From FEN-1088 sp031407985 (GTDB taxonomy: Bacteria; Myxococcota_A; Polyangia; Fen-1088): a stretch of 64,000 nt of DNA. Within the stretch, counting starts at the first letter, position 1. The number at the start of each line of letters is the position of its first letter. The stretch spans positions 1-64,000 of the forward strand of contig JANOJB010000133.1 in assembly GCA_031407985.1 (NCBI GenBank), given 5' to 3'. Below the pieces are notes generated by a model. That model was not told the DNA's origin. It saw nothing but the letters and a program-made list of their open reading frames with translations, and ran no database searches. Made by a program: the position numbers and the translations under genes. Positions 9,202-17,271 of this stretch are shown piece after piece.

Positions 9202-10293
9202 TCAGAAGCGAAATCGCGCGCCCAGTTCGGCCAGTCCACGAAAGGCTGGGATGGTCGCGACGGGATGCCCGGCAACCAGCACGTCGGTGACCCCAAACGC
9301 AATCTCGGATCCGAAGGCGACGATCGCGTCGACAGACCCGCTCACCCGCCAGGCTGCCTCGGCGGACAACATCGCGCCCGGAATCAGTCGGCCTTTGTGG
9401 ATGCTGCTTCCATCAAGGGCCTGGTGCGACAGATCGTGAAATAGGATCCCCACGTCAAGCCGGATTCCCACGCCGATTGGGCTGGCGGCCGTGGTCGGAT
9501 TGGGCCGCCACGCAATCCCGACCGCGCCCGACGTGACCGTGTCGCGGCCGTTCAGGCCTGGTACCGCACCAGAGCGAATCCCGGCCCCCGCCCGCAACCA
9601 AAGATCGCCGCCGATGGCCGCCTCGAACCGCGCGACGACTCCCAGCCCCCCCGCTGGCCCGCCCCACCCGGTTGATCCCAGCGCGCTCACATCGATCGCG
9701 TGGGCGGCCTGTGGCGGCTGGCGGGTCGGCGCGTCGGTCGACGCAAAATCGCCGGCCGGCGACGGGGCCGGCTTTGGCGCGCGTGGCTGCGGGACAACTG
9801 TCGGCGCGGACGATGCGGGCGGCGCGGACGGAGACAGCGGCAGAGACGACGACGACGGCGACGGCGGCAGCGACGACGGGGACGGGGACGGCGACGGCGA
9901 CGGCGGCAGCAGACCGGGGGACGACAGCGCATCGGTCTGCGACAGCAGCATCGAGGCGATCGCGAACCCGATGGTCCGTCCTCGTTCCGGTACCGAGTCG
10001 CCGGGGAGAAACGTCATCTGCCTGTCAATCCAGCGATCCGCGCTGGCCATGTGGATCCGTATGCGCGCGTTGGCCTTCGTCGTATGTGACCAGAACACCT
10101 CGACAACCGCGGCCGCCCGCAGTTGTTCCTCCAGCCGCAGTGCTTCGCCGTCCGAAACGGTTCCGACTTCCCGGACGACGACCGATCCACCAGCACCCAG
10201 CGCCTCGATCGTGGCCGCCTGGATGGAGATCATCGTGGGTGATTGCGCTTCACCTGCGGCGACCAGGACAGCTACGACAACCGCGACCGACAT
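9202..10293 (-). CDS. Outer-membrane beta-barrel-like protein with Pro/Ser linker
   Basis: A 363-residue protein. It has a short N-terminal hydrophobic signal (MSVAVVVAVLVAAGEAQ), an N-terminal globular part to about residue 120, a Pro/Ser-rich linker near 127-190 with repeated PSPSPS, and a C-terminal half of alternating hydrophobic residues that ends in RFRF. A terminal Phe after alternating residues fits an outer-membrane barrel. It is the first gene of the operon leading into the ECF sigma and FecR genes (55-bp gap). It resembles uncharacterised myxobacterial proteins; no specific family is recognised. Confidence 0.6.
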   Translation of the reverse strand: MSVAVVVAVLVAAGEAQSPTMISIQAATIEALGAGGSVVVREVGTVSDGEALRLEEQLRAAAVVEVFWSHTTKANARIRIHMASADRWIDRQMTFLPGDSVPERGRTIGFAIASMLLSQTDALSSPGLLPPSPSPSPSPSSLPPSPSSSSLPLSPSAPPASSAPTVVPQPRAPKPAPSPAGDFASTDAPTRQPPQAAHAIDVSALGSTGWGGPAGGLGVVARFEAAIGGDLWLRAGAGIRSGAVPGLNGRDTVTSGAVGIAWRPNPTTAASPIGVGIRLDVGILFHDLSHQALDGSSIHKGRLIPGAMLSAEAAWRVSGSVDAIVAFGSEIAFGVTDVLVAGHPVATIPAFRGLAELGARFRF

Positions 10294-10397
10294 CGATGCA
10301 CCTGATCACGGAACGCCGTCGGTGAAAACATCACGCCCAACAGTACCGCAAGTCATCATCAGGCTGCGCGCGCCCTGGTCGAACCCATCGGACCCAA

Positions 10398-11036
10398 TCA
10401 GCTGAGTCGCGCGAATCCGCGCCGCAACGCCACCACGGCGGCCTCGGCCCGATCCTCGACGCCCAGCTTCGCCAGGATCGACTTGACGTGCAGCTTCACC
10501 GTCCCAGGCGCGATCTCCAACACGGCAGCGATGGTGGCGTTGGTGCGCCCTTCGGCAAGCAGCGCCAACACATCCCGCTGGCGTCCGGTCAGGACAGGCG
10601 ACCGGCCACGCCTCTCCAGTTGTGCTTCGGCGCCGGCCGATAGGTAACGACGGCCCGCGTTCGCCTCGCGAATGGCCAGCAATACCTCCCGCGGACGCGC
10701 GGTCTTCAGAACGTAACCGGCGGCGCCGGCCTCCAGCATCTGGAAAATTCCTTCGTCTCCGTCGCGCAGGCCAAGCGCCAACACGCGGGCCCCGGGTACC
10801 GAACGAAGCACGGAACGCAACATCGCGGCGCCATTCGCCCCCGCCAGGGTCGCATCGACCAGGACGACATCCGGCCGCGTTCGCGCCACCGCCGCCAGCG
10901 CACCGGCAAGATCCTCCGCCTCGGCAAGAAATTTCATATCCCGCTGCGAGTCGACCATGACCTTCACGCCCATCCGGGCGAAGGGTTGATCGTCGATCAC
11001 CACAACCCCCAACGGCTTGACGCTGGCGCTACCCAC
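10398..11036 (-). CDS. NarL/FixJ-family response regulator with LuxR-type DNA-binding domain
   Basis: About 212 residues. A receiver domain covers residues 5-120, with the acidic pair in VVVIDDQPFARMG, the phospho-acceptor Asp in DVVLVDATLAG, and the conserved Lys in YVLKTA. A LuxR helix-turn-helix follows (LTGRQRDVLALLAEG, NATIAAVLEIAPGTVKLHVK). It should bind DNA when phosphorylated by an unknown histidine kinase; no kinase gene is in the window. The start is uncertain: the GTG at 11036 begins just before the domain, while an ATG at 11138 would add 34 Arg-rich residues. It is transcribed alone. Confidence 0.85.
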   Translation of the reverse strand: MGSASVKPLGVVVIDDQPFARMGVKVMVDSQRDMKFLAEAEDLAGALAAVARTRPDVVLVDATLAGANGAAMLRSVLRSVPGARVLALGLRDGDEGIFQMLEAGAAGYVLKTARPREVLLAIREANAGRRYLSAGAEAQLERRGRSPVLTGRQRDVLALLAEGRTNATIAAVLEIAPGTVKLHVKSILAKLGVEDRAEAAVVALRRGFARLS

Positions 11037-11361
11037 ACGACCCGATGCAAACCGCCGCACGGCCGTTCGCGGAGCCGATGTGCGCAAGCGTTGTCTTCGC
11101 GCAGGTTTTTCGCCGGCGCCATGCCAAACGTTGCCCATCGAAGGTCGTGTACCCCCAGTCGCGCACGATCAGGCAGCGAATATTTTCGGCCTTCTCGTGA
11201 AGGTTCCTGAGTTAGGCCGGACCCACGGGCGTGCATTTCGTCCTGGAATTGTCGTGCGCCGGCCTCGAAATCTCGGTAGCGTGCTTGTTCAACCGCGACG
11301 TCACCCAAGGACGCGGGTTTTCGTCATCGCTCGATTTCTCTTCCTCTCGGAGGTTCGACCA

Positions 11362-11946
11362 ATGCGCGATCGTCGTACGACTCTCTTGTTTGCCGGATGC
11401 ATTTGCGTGGTGACCTTGGCGGTCGGTTGCGCGTCGGGCGGCACGTCGTCGGGCGGTCAACGATCGCGAAAGCGCGCGAACGCAACGGCGAATGCCAAAG
11501 GAATCGGCGCACCGATGCCTTCCGTCGTCGTCAAGGCAATGAACGGAGGCCGGAAGATCGATCTCGGATCGCTCCAAGGCAAGGTCGTGCTGGTCGACAT
11601 ATGGGCGTCGTGGTGCGCACCTTGCCTGGAGGAAATGCCCCTGCTGGACGACATGGCCGTTCGCCTGAAACCAAAGGGCATCGAGATCATCGCGGTGTCC
11701 GTCGACGAGGACAAGGCCAGCGCCAAGGCCTTCTTGAGTTCGCGAGACAGTTGGTCACTGACCGTGGCGCACGATCCGAAGGGCAAGGTTCCCGAGATCC
11801 TGAATCCGCCAAAGATGCCAAGCTCGTACATCCTTGATGCCGAAGGCATCGTTCGCTACGTGAATGAAGGATTCGAACGCGGCGACATCAAGAAGATCGA
11901 GAGTCGCCTGGTGGCGCTGGCCGACGCGACGGACGAAGGATCTTGA
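11362..11946 (+). CDS. TlpA-like thioredoxin-fold lipoprotein
   Basis: A 194-residue protein. The signal ends in a lipobox AVGC with lipidated Cys 23. The thioredoxin fold contains WASWCAPC (Cys 85 and 88) and a cis-Pro region near PKMPSSYIL, both typical of TlpA/ResA-type periplasmic thiol-disulfide oxidoreductases that keep cytochrome or other cysteines reduced. GGAGG lies upstream of the chosen ATG. It faces the DUF3570 gene tail to tail, and a CcdA/DsbD-like electron donor is encoded at 15.9 kb, so it may belong to the same extracytoplasmic redox group. Confidence 0.85.
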   Translation: MRDRRTTLLFAGCICVVTLAVGCASGGTSSGGQRSRKRANATANAKGIGAPMPSVVVKAMNGGRKIDLGSLQGKVVLVDIWASWCAPCLEEMPLLDDMAVRLKPKGIEIIAVSVDEDKASAKAFLSSRDSWSLTVAHDPKGKVPEILNPPKMPSSYILDAEGIVRYVNEGFERGDIKKIESRLVALADATDEGS

Positions 11947-11983
11947 TCAGCGGATCTTGATCAACGGCTCATCAACCGATCCA

Positions 11984-13357
11984 TCAGTCGAACCCCGCCT
12001 CAAGCAGCAGGGCGCCGAAAAAAGCACGGCGCTGCGTGATGTACAACGCGTCCAGGTATCGCGTGTAGATCGCGTCGAACTGAAACGTCAGGGCCCAGGG
12101 CGTGCGTGGTTCGGAACTGAGCAGCGCCCGCAGTCCGAATCCCCCCGTCAGAGTGTAGAGCGGTCCCAGTTCGCGATCGCCCGCCCGATAGACCGGAATC
12201 CCCGGTGGACCACCGGTGGGGTTCGGAACCTGCTCGAAAGCGCGCCGCCAGAAGTCCACGCCGCGCTGGGCATGCAACCGACCGTGAGGCCACAAGACCC
12301 ATCGACGCCCGACATCGATGAAGTGGTGTACGTCGGTTGTCGACGCCCACAGACCCCATCCATCGTGATACAGGCGCTGATCACCGCGAAACGTGGCGTG
12401 TTTCAACCGGTGCGCCAAGCGGCCCGCCACCGCGAAACGATCCCGCGCGCTCGGGGCGTTTTCGTCCACGCTGTATTGGTTCAGCGATCTAACCAAATCC
12501 ACCGACGCCCCCGCGGGAATCGACCCCGCCGTCCCGGGCGCGAACAAGGGAAGGTACCGGTAGGGTTTCGCCAGATAGCCGCGCTCGAAGATGGCGTCGA
12601 CGGAAATCGACGCAATGGTGGAGCGATTCACGACGAACGTCGCGCCGGTTTTGACGCTGACCTTGTTCATCGGACGCCAAAGATCTCGCGGCTCGCCGGT
12701 GCGCCCGACCTGGTCGCTCCCGTAGGAGCCGCCCAGGAACGGCATGAAGTTCTTGTCGAAGAGTTCCAGGGACAGCATGCCGCCGCCGCTGAGCGACAGG
12801 TAGTCCGGCTCGCGCGAGAAACCTCCCGCCAGCGCCACGCCGGCAGGTCCCGCCTTGAAATCAGCCGACGCGGAACCGACGTGACGATTTTCCACCCAGT
12901 GGTGCGACGCGGTCGACACGATGTCCACCGACGCGGCGGAAACGGCGTCAATCAAGTACCTGCCACCGATGGACCATCCCTTGACCTCGTCGCCTACCGA
13001 TCCCGCCACTGTCGGCGAAATCACGTAGACGGCGTCACTGTCGGAATAGGCCGAGACCTCTGTTGACGCCCGGACGGACGGACCCTGCTTCGCCTTCTTG
13101 GATTCGTCTTCGTCCTCGGCTTCGTCCTGCTCCGCGTCTTCGACCTCGGCTGCCACCTCACCTTGCACCGGGGCGCGCCGAATCTGCGTGCGCGCTTTCT
13201 TCCTTCGAACGACCGGTCGGCCTTCATCGCCATCGGCGTCGGCACGAGCACCCAGGGCATCACCGCGAGACACAACCCCCATCACCGTCACCGTCACCAG
13301 AATGCCGATGGACTGCCTGAATCTGCGGGATTGTCGCGCCGGATCGGTCAGTTGCAC
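11984..13357 (-). CDS. DUF3570 outer-membrane protein
   Basis: A 457-residue protein with a signal-like N-terminus, a highly charged Glu/Asp/Lys segment near residues 45-90, then a long beta-strand-rich region with alternating hydrophobic residues that ends in EAGFD. Conserved features (SVRASTEVSAYSDSDAVYVI, a YLIDAVSAASVDI stretch) match DUF3570, a predicted outer-membrane barrel family that occurs with DUF4266, DUF2271 and ApbE flavin transferases. The start is a GTG overlapping the DUF4266 stop by 10 bp, and it is the third gene of that operon. Its function is not established. Confidence 0.8.
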   Translation of the reverse strand: MQLTDPARQSRRFRQSIGILVTVTVMGVVSRGDALGARADADGDEGRPVVRRKKARTQIRRAPVQGEVAAEVEDAEQDEAEDEDESKKAKQGPSVRASTEVSAYSDSDAVYVISPTVAGSVGDEVKGWSIGGRYLIDAVSAASVDIVSTASHHWVENRHVGSASADFKAGPAGVALAGGFSREPDYLSLSGGGMLSLELFDKNFMPFLGGSYGSDQVGRTGEPRDLWRPMNKVSVKTGATFVVNRSTIASISVDAIFERGYLAKPYRYLPLFAPGTAGSIPAGASVDLVRSLNQYSVDENAPSARDRFAVAGRLAHRLKHATFRGDQRLYHDGWGLWASTTDVHHFIDVGRRWVLWPHGRLHAQRGVDFWRRAFEQVPNPTGGPPGIPVYRAGDRELGPLYTLTGGFGLRALLSSEPRTPWALTFQFDAIYTRYLDALYITQRRAFFGALLLEAGFD

Positions 13358-13596
13358 CCGCAGCCACCTTCGACGGCGGCACCCCCGCCCACGGCACCCT
13401 CATGGATGGCGTAAACGTGGGATTCACCGGGACCGCCGGTTTCCTGAAGCAGCATGGTGGGATGAGCCAGTTGACCGCGCTGATAGGGCGGTACGTGGGT
13501 ACAACCACCGGCGGTCACGCACGTCGCAACAGCCCATCCAAGAAAGCACCCGGTGGCAACAAGCCCACCCAATCGCCGCGCCGGAAAACCCTTCAA
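13348..13596 (-). CDS. DUF4266 small lipoprotein
   Basis: An 82-residue protein with a lipobox-like AGGC near residue 31 and a C-terminus rich in Gly that ends in GGCGCN, the hallmark of DUF4266. The CTHVPPYQRGQLAHPTM stretch after the lipid Cys is also typical. The start is a TTG that overlaps the DUF2271 stop (TTGA), so it depends on coupling. In other genomes DUF4266 sits between a flavin-related gene and DUF3570, and the same order holds here. The role is unknown. Confidence 0.8.
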   Translation of the reverse strand: MKGFPARRLGGLVATGCFLGWAVATCVTAGGCTHVPPYQRGQLAHPTMLLQETGGPGESHVYAIHEGAVGGGAAVEGGCGCN

Positions 13597-14498
13597 GGCG
13601 TGTACCCGATCGTCCGTCCCGCGAAGGCCGTCGTATCGGCCGGAGTCAGGTTCTGTGCCGTCCGGCCCTTGTTGAAGTCAACACACTGGTACTGCGACGT
13701 ACCTTCGCTCAGTTCGAAGCAGACCTTGTAGGCGCCGTCGGGAACCAGCGCCTTGTTCGTGTTGGTGCCGTTCCAGGTGGCGGTGCGCGTGCCGTGACTG
13801 GTCAAAGTGGCCGCCGTAACCGCATCGACAACATTGCTCGCCAGACCAGCGGCCGATGTCGCCGTTGTCCACCTCGACAGATATGAACGGCGCCGTTCGG
13901 CCCAGACATACAGACTCTTGACGAATTTCGTGCCGCTGTCCGCGATCCAGATCGCCCCACAATTTCGGGGCGAATATTGACCACCGATGGCTTTGGTGGT
14001 GACGGTAACCTTCAAAGTTCCGGTCAACACACCGCTGCCCCCTCCTGCTCCCGTGACCCCTCCCGTACCGGGCGTACCGCCCGAGGCTATCCTGCCCCCT
14101 GAGCCGGTGGTGCCGCCCGTAACCGTGTTTCCACCCGAACCGGTCCTGCCTCCCAGGCCCGTCATCCCACCCGTTCCCGTCATGCCGCCCACCCCGCCGG
14201 AGCCCGTCGCGCCCCCGGTTCCCATACTGCCGCCGGAGCCCGTGGTGCCGCCAGTTTCCATACTCCCACCGGAGCCCGTGCTTCCTCCCGTGGCCATGGG
14301 CGGAAGCGCGGCATCCTCGGGTTCGGGATCAGCCGCGTCAGGATGGGGGTTCACCGGCCCCGTTCCCGAGTCGGCCGCCATCGGCCGAGCAGGCCAGAAA
14401 TGGCTATCCCCCGTGGGGACCGGTTCACACGCACCGCCCCCCAGTGCCCCAAGGGGCACCAAAGCCGCGAGCAAACTGCTGAGCCGTATTCCTCGCAT
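13593..14498 (-). CDS. DUF2271 secreted protein with a Gly/Thr/Ser linker
   Basis: A 301-residue protein. A signal peptide ends at a possible lipobox (LGGGAC), and a low-complexity TGGxxGSGG linker spans about residues 85-165. The C-terminal domain is DUF2271: GGQYSPRNCGAIWI, FVKSLYVWAERRRSYLSRW, VDAVTAATLTSHGT and PDGAYKVCFEL are its conserved blocks. The ATG at 14498 has GAGG eight bases upstream. First gene of the DUF2271-DUF4266-DUF3570 operon. DUF2271 proteins are reported as flavinylation-associated, FMN-binding redox proteins; no ApbE flavin transferase is in the window. Confidence 0.85.
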   Translation of the reverse strand: MRGIRLSSLLAALVPLGALGGGACEPVPTGDSHFWPARPMAADSGTGPVNPHPDAADPEPEDAALPPMATGGSTGSGGSMETGGTTGSGGSMGTGGATGSGGVGGMTGTGGMTGLGGRTGSGGNTVTGGTTGSGGRIASGGTPGTGGVTGAGGGSGVLTGTLKVTVTTKAIGGQYSPRNCGAIWIADSGTKFVKSLYVWAERRRSYLSRWTTATSAAGLASNVVDAVTAATLTSHGTRTATWNGTNTNKALVPDGAYKVCFELSEGTSQYQCVDFNKGRTAQNLTPADTTAFAGRTIGYTP

Positions 14499-14572
14499 GG
14501 GGGTAAACCTCAAAAGCAGGAAGTCGCTAGATCGGGTCAACTTGGCTGGCCGAACAGATCCTAAACGGCGGA

Positions 14573-14655
14573 CCTGTAGATACTGTATGGCTCCACGCGC
14601 TGTTTGCCGCCATATCCCTGTAGGGATATTCGCGATAACACGGATGCCTGTAGGC
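14573..14655. promoter_or_regulatory. Three CCTGTAG motifs, two of them palindromes, in a divergent promoter
   Basis: CCTGTAG occurs at 14573, 14617 and 14647. The second copy lies in a perfect palindrome with 8-bp arms and a two-base centre (ATATCCCT-GT-AGGGATAT, 14612-14629). The third is GCCT-GT-AGGC at 14646-14655. They lie between the divergent starts of the DUF2271 operon (14498) and the heme-motif operon (14757), where a shared regulator would bind. No regulator gene is obviously linked. Confidence 0.5.
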
Positions 14656-14756
14656 TGCCCTTACAACGGAGGCGCGCACCGATGTGTGCCTTCCCGCTTT
14701 CGCTATCGTGCTTCGCAATCGTGCTTCGTATGTGGCCCCCGCTTCCGGCTCGATCG

Positions 14757-15341
14757 ATGTTGGTGACGTCAAGGCTGGTCACGGTGTTTTGGATTCCGCC
14801 CATCATGGTCGCCATCGGGGGTCTGTCCACGTGCGGGCTACTGCCGGATCCCCTGCACGACGCGGAGGTCGCGGTGCTGGGCCCCGAAGACCCAGCCGTG
14901 CCACAGGGGCCCCTGCACCGTCCCGGTCAACCCTGCGCGGTCTGTCATGGTCCGTACGACGATGACGCGCCCTCGTTCCCGATGGCCGGGACCGTCTACC
15001 GCGATCCCGTCGAGAAGATCCCCGTCGCGGACGTGGTCGTGGCCTTTGTCGACTCCGCCGGGAAAACGTTCACGACGACCACCAACTGCGCGGGCAATTT
15101 TTACGTCAAGGCAAACGAATTTTCGCCGAAACCGCCGACCTGGGTGTCGGTCCAAACCACCGCGATGCCGTTTCCGTTCAAGATGGAATCGCCGATTCAC
15201 CGCGAGGCATCTTGCGCCAAATGCCACTTTGATCCGGAGGGGCCCAGTTCCGCGGGCCATATCTTCGTGGCCGATGATCCGACGACGTTCGCAAGCATTG
15301 CGCTTCGCGCGTGTCTGCCGGCGGATGGTGTTGTCCGATGA
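14757..15341 (+). CDS. Lipoprotein with two c-type heme motifs and a carboxypeptidase-regulatory-like domain
   Basis: A 194-residue protein. The N-terminus is a signal ending in LSTC (Cys 26), a weak lipobox. Two CxxCH heme c motifs are present, CAVCH at 60-64 and CAKCH at 153-157, and between them a beta-rich stretch (AGTVYRDPVEKIPVADVVVA) resembles a carboxypeptidase-regulatory or Greek-key domain. It should be a periplasmic or surface multiheme-type electron-transfer protein. Its stop overlaps the next start (ATGA), and a CcdA/DsbD-like gene follows, which fits supply of reductant for heme attachment. The exact start is unsure. Confidence 0.65.
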   Translation: MLVTSRLVTVFWIPPIMVAIGGLSTCGLLPDPLHDAEVAVLGPEDPAVPQGPLHRPGQPCAVCHGPYDDDAPSFPMAGTVYRDPVEKIPVADVVVAFVDSAGKTFTTTTNCAGNFYVKANEFSPKPPTWVSVQTTAMPFPFKMESPIHREASCAKCHFDPEGPSSAGHIFVADDPTTFASIALRACLPADGVVR

Positions 15342-15874
15342 CGACGGACGGGCGGTACCGCTGGCTGGTTTTCGGTTGTGCGGCCGGTGCGATCATGTCG
15401 TGTACCGGTGAAATCAACCAGCCCGATTCGACGAACGTGATCCTTCAGGCGCCCCCGCGCGTCGGTTTCGAGAAGGTCGCCGATGCGATGCAGCCCAGTT
15501 GCGGGACCCTGGACTGCCACGGACAGGTGGGACGCAACCTGCGGCTGTACGGAGCCCGCGGATTGCGCATGTCCGCCATGGAGACGTCCGCCGAAGGGGT
15601 TACGCAGCCGCCCGAATACGACGCCACCTACGCGGCCGTCCTGGCGCTGGAACCCGAAATGCTGGACACCGTCGTGCGACAGGGTGGCGCCCAACCGGAA
15701 CGCCTGACGCTGGTACGTAAGGGGCGCGGCACCGAACGGCACAAGGGCGGCAGCCTGATGATTCCGAATGACCATCTGGATCGCTGCATCGTCGAATGGA
15801 TCAAAGGAAATATTCCGGTGGATGCCTGCCAGGCGGCTGCCATGATTACCGCACCCGGGTGGGCGACCCCCTGA
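15338..15874 (+). CDS. Lipoprotein with a single CxxxCH heme-like motif
   Basis: A 178-residue protein starting at an ATG overlapping the previous gene by 4 bp. The signal ends in AIMSC (Cys 22). A motif CGTLDCHGQ contains CxxxCH, a rarer variant of the heme c attachment signature, in a setting typical of secreted cytochrome-like proteins with LDCHG. No other domain is recognised. It is the middle gene between the two-heme lipoprotein and the CcdA/DsbD-like gene, so a joint role in surface electron transfer is inferred, not shown. Confidence 0.65.
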   Translation: MTTDGRYRWLVFGCAAGAIMSCTGEINQPDSTNVILQAPPRVGFEKVADAMQPSCGTLDCHGQVGRNLRLYGARGLRMSAMETSAEGVTQPPEYDATYAAVLALEPEMLDTVVRQGGAQPERLTLVRKGRGTERHKGGSLMIPNDHLDRCIVEWIKGNIPVDACQAAAMITAPGWATP

Positions 15875-15888
15875 ACCAGGAGCAACCG

Positions 15889-17226
15889 ATGCCCGTCAAG
15901 AACCGAGACCGCGCCGCGCCGATACCTTTCTGGATACCCCTGGGCGCGGTACTGGGCGTGCTGCTGTTGGCCGATGGAACCGCGCACGCTGAAAGTTTCG
16001 CCGAAGCCGCGGGCAGCGGCATGGGCAACGCCTTTTTGTTCGCGCTGACGGCGGGCCTGCTGACGGCGCTTACCCCCTGCGTCTATCCGATGATTCCGAT
16101 CACCATTACGATCTTCGGCGGCAAGGGCGTGCCCCGTGCGCGGGCTTTGCTGTTGGCCACCTTGTACATCGCCGGCATCGCGGTCATGTTCGGAACGCTG
16201 GGTACGATCTTCGCGCTGGTTGGAAAGGCCTTCGGATCGTTCCTGGCGAATCCCTGGGTGATCGTGCCTCTGGCGTTGTTCTTCGTCGCGATGGCCGTGT
16301 CGATGTTCGGGGCCTTCGAGTTGACGCTGCCGATGGCGCTGCAGCAGCGCCTGTCGCACGTCGGGGGACGCAGCACCGGGGGCGCCTTTCTGATGGGGCT
16401 GGTCGGTGGCCTGATCGCCGCGCCGTGCACCGGTCCTCCCCTGGCCGGGATCCTGGCGTTCGTCACGACCACGCGAAACGCCGTGCTGGGGTTCTTCCTG
16501 CTGGCCACATACGCGGTCGGCATCGGCGTGCCCTTCTGGGCGATCGCGGGGTTCTCGATGCAGCTCCCACGGTCGGGCCGCTGGATGGAGGGCGTGAAGA
16601 GCGTGTTCGGGATCGCGCTGCTGGTCGCCGCGATGTACTACCTGAAAAATGTCGTCCCGGCGTTGAGCCACCTGACCGGCCGGACATCGACCTTCCTGAT
16701 GCTTGCCATCGCGGCGGTGGTCGTCGGCATCGCCGCGGGGGCCGTCCATCTGACTTTTCACGATGCTTGGGGCGCTCGCCTGCGCAAGGGCGCCGGCGTG
16801 GCCGTGGCGGCCCTGGGGCTGTTCGCGATCACCAACTACGTGCTGACCCCCAAGGTCGAACATGCCTGGCTGCGCGCCGAGCCCGAGGCGATCCGGCAGG
16901 CCCTGGCCGAAGGACGTCCCCTGGTCGTCGATTTCATGGCCGATTGGTGCCTACCCTGCAAGGAACTGGATGTGCAGGTTTTCTCGCATCCGGACGTCGG
17001 CGCCGCGCTGGAGAAGTTCACGCTGTTGAAGATCGATCTCACGCGCGAGGACGAAGATCCGTCGCTGGCGGCGATCAAGGAAAAATATGGCGTCAACACC
17101 TTGCCGGCCGTCCGCATCGTTGCCCCCGGCGGCCAGATCGTGCGTCGGTTCGACACGCTGGTCGACGTGCCCACGTTTCTGTCGGGCCTGGCCGACGGCC
17201 GCCGCGGCAGCGCGACGGCGAACTGA
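15889..17226 (+). CDS. CcdA/DsbD-like thiol:disulfide interchange protein
   Basis: A 445-residue protein with a signal-like N-terminus, a membrane domain of about eight helices and a C-terminal thioredoxin domain. The redox-active motifs of the DsbD beta domain are TPCVYPM (Cys 64) and APCTGPP (Cys 180). The C-terminal domain has WCLPC (Cys 354 and 357). It moves electrons from cytoplasmic thioredoxin to periplasmic partners. It lacks the large N-terminal periplasmic domain of E. coli DsbD. AGGAG precedes the ATG. Likely partners are the TlpA lipoprotein at 11.4 kb and the heme-motif proteins just upstream. Gene name is not assigned because CcdA-type fusions vary. Confidence 0.9.
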   Translation: MPVKNRDRAAPIPFWIPLGAVLGVLLLADGTAHAESFAEAAGSGMGNAFLFALTAGLLTALTPCVYPMIPITITIFGGKGVPRARALLLATLYIAGIAVMFGTLGTIFALVGKAFGSFLANPWVIVPLALFFVAMAVSMFGAFELTLPMALQQRLSHVGGRSTGGAFLMGLVGGLIAAPCTGPPLAGILAFVTTTRNAVLGFFLLATYAVGIGVPFWAIAGFSMQLPRSGRWMEGVKSVFGIALLVAAMYYLKNVVPALSHLTGRTSTFLMLAIAAVVVGIAAGAVHLTFHDAWGARLRKGAGVAVAALGLFAITNYVLTPKVEHAWLRAEPEAIRQALAEGRPLVVDFMADWCLPCKELDVQVFSHPDVGAALEKFTLLKIDLTREDEDPSLAAIKEKYGVNTLPAVRIVAPGGQIVRRFDTLVDVPTFLSGLADGRRGSATAN

Positions 17227-17271
17227 TCCCGACCAGCGCGCGCCTTCACATCTGAATCGCGCGGACGGCGG

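Noticed and set aside
14040..14290. CRISPR-like array
   Set aside because: The repeats encode a Gly-rich protein linker and have no constant repeat-spacer structure.
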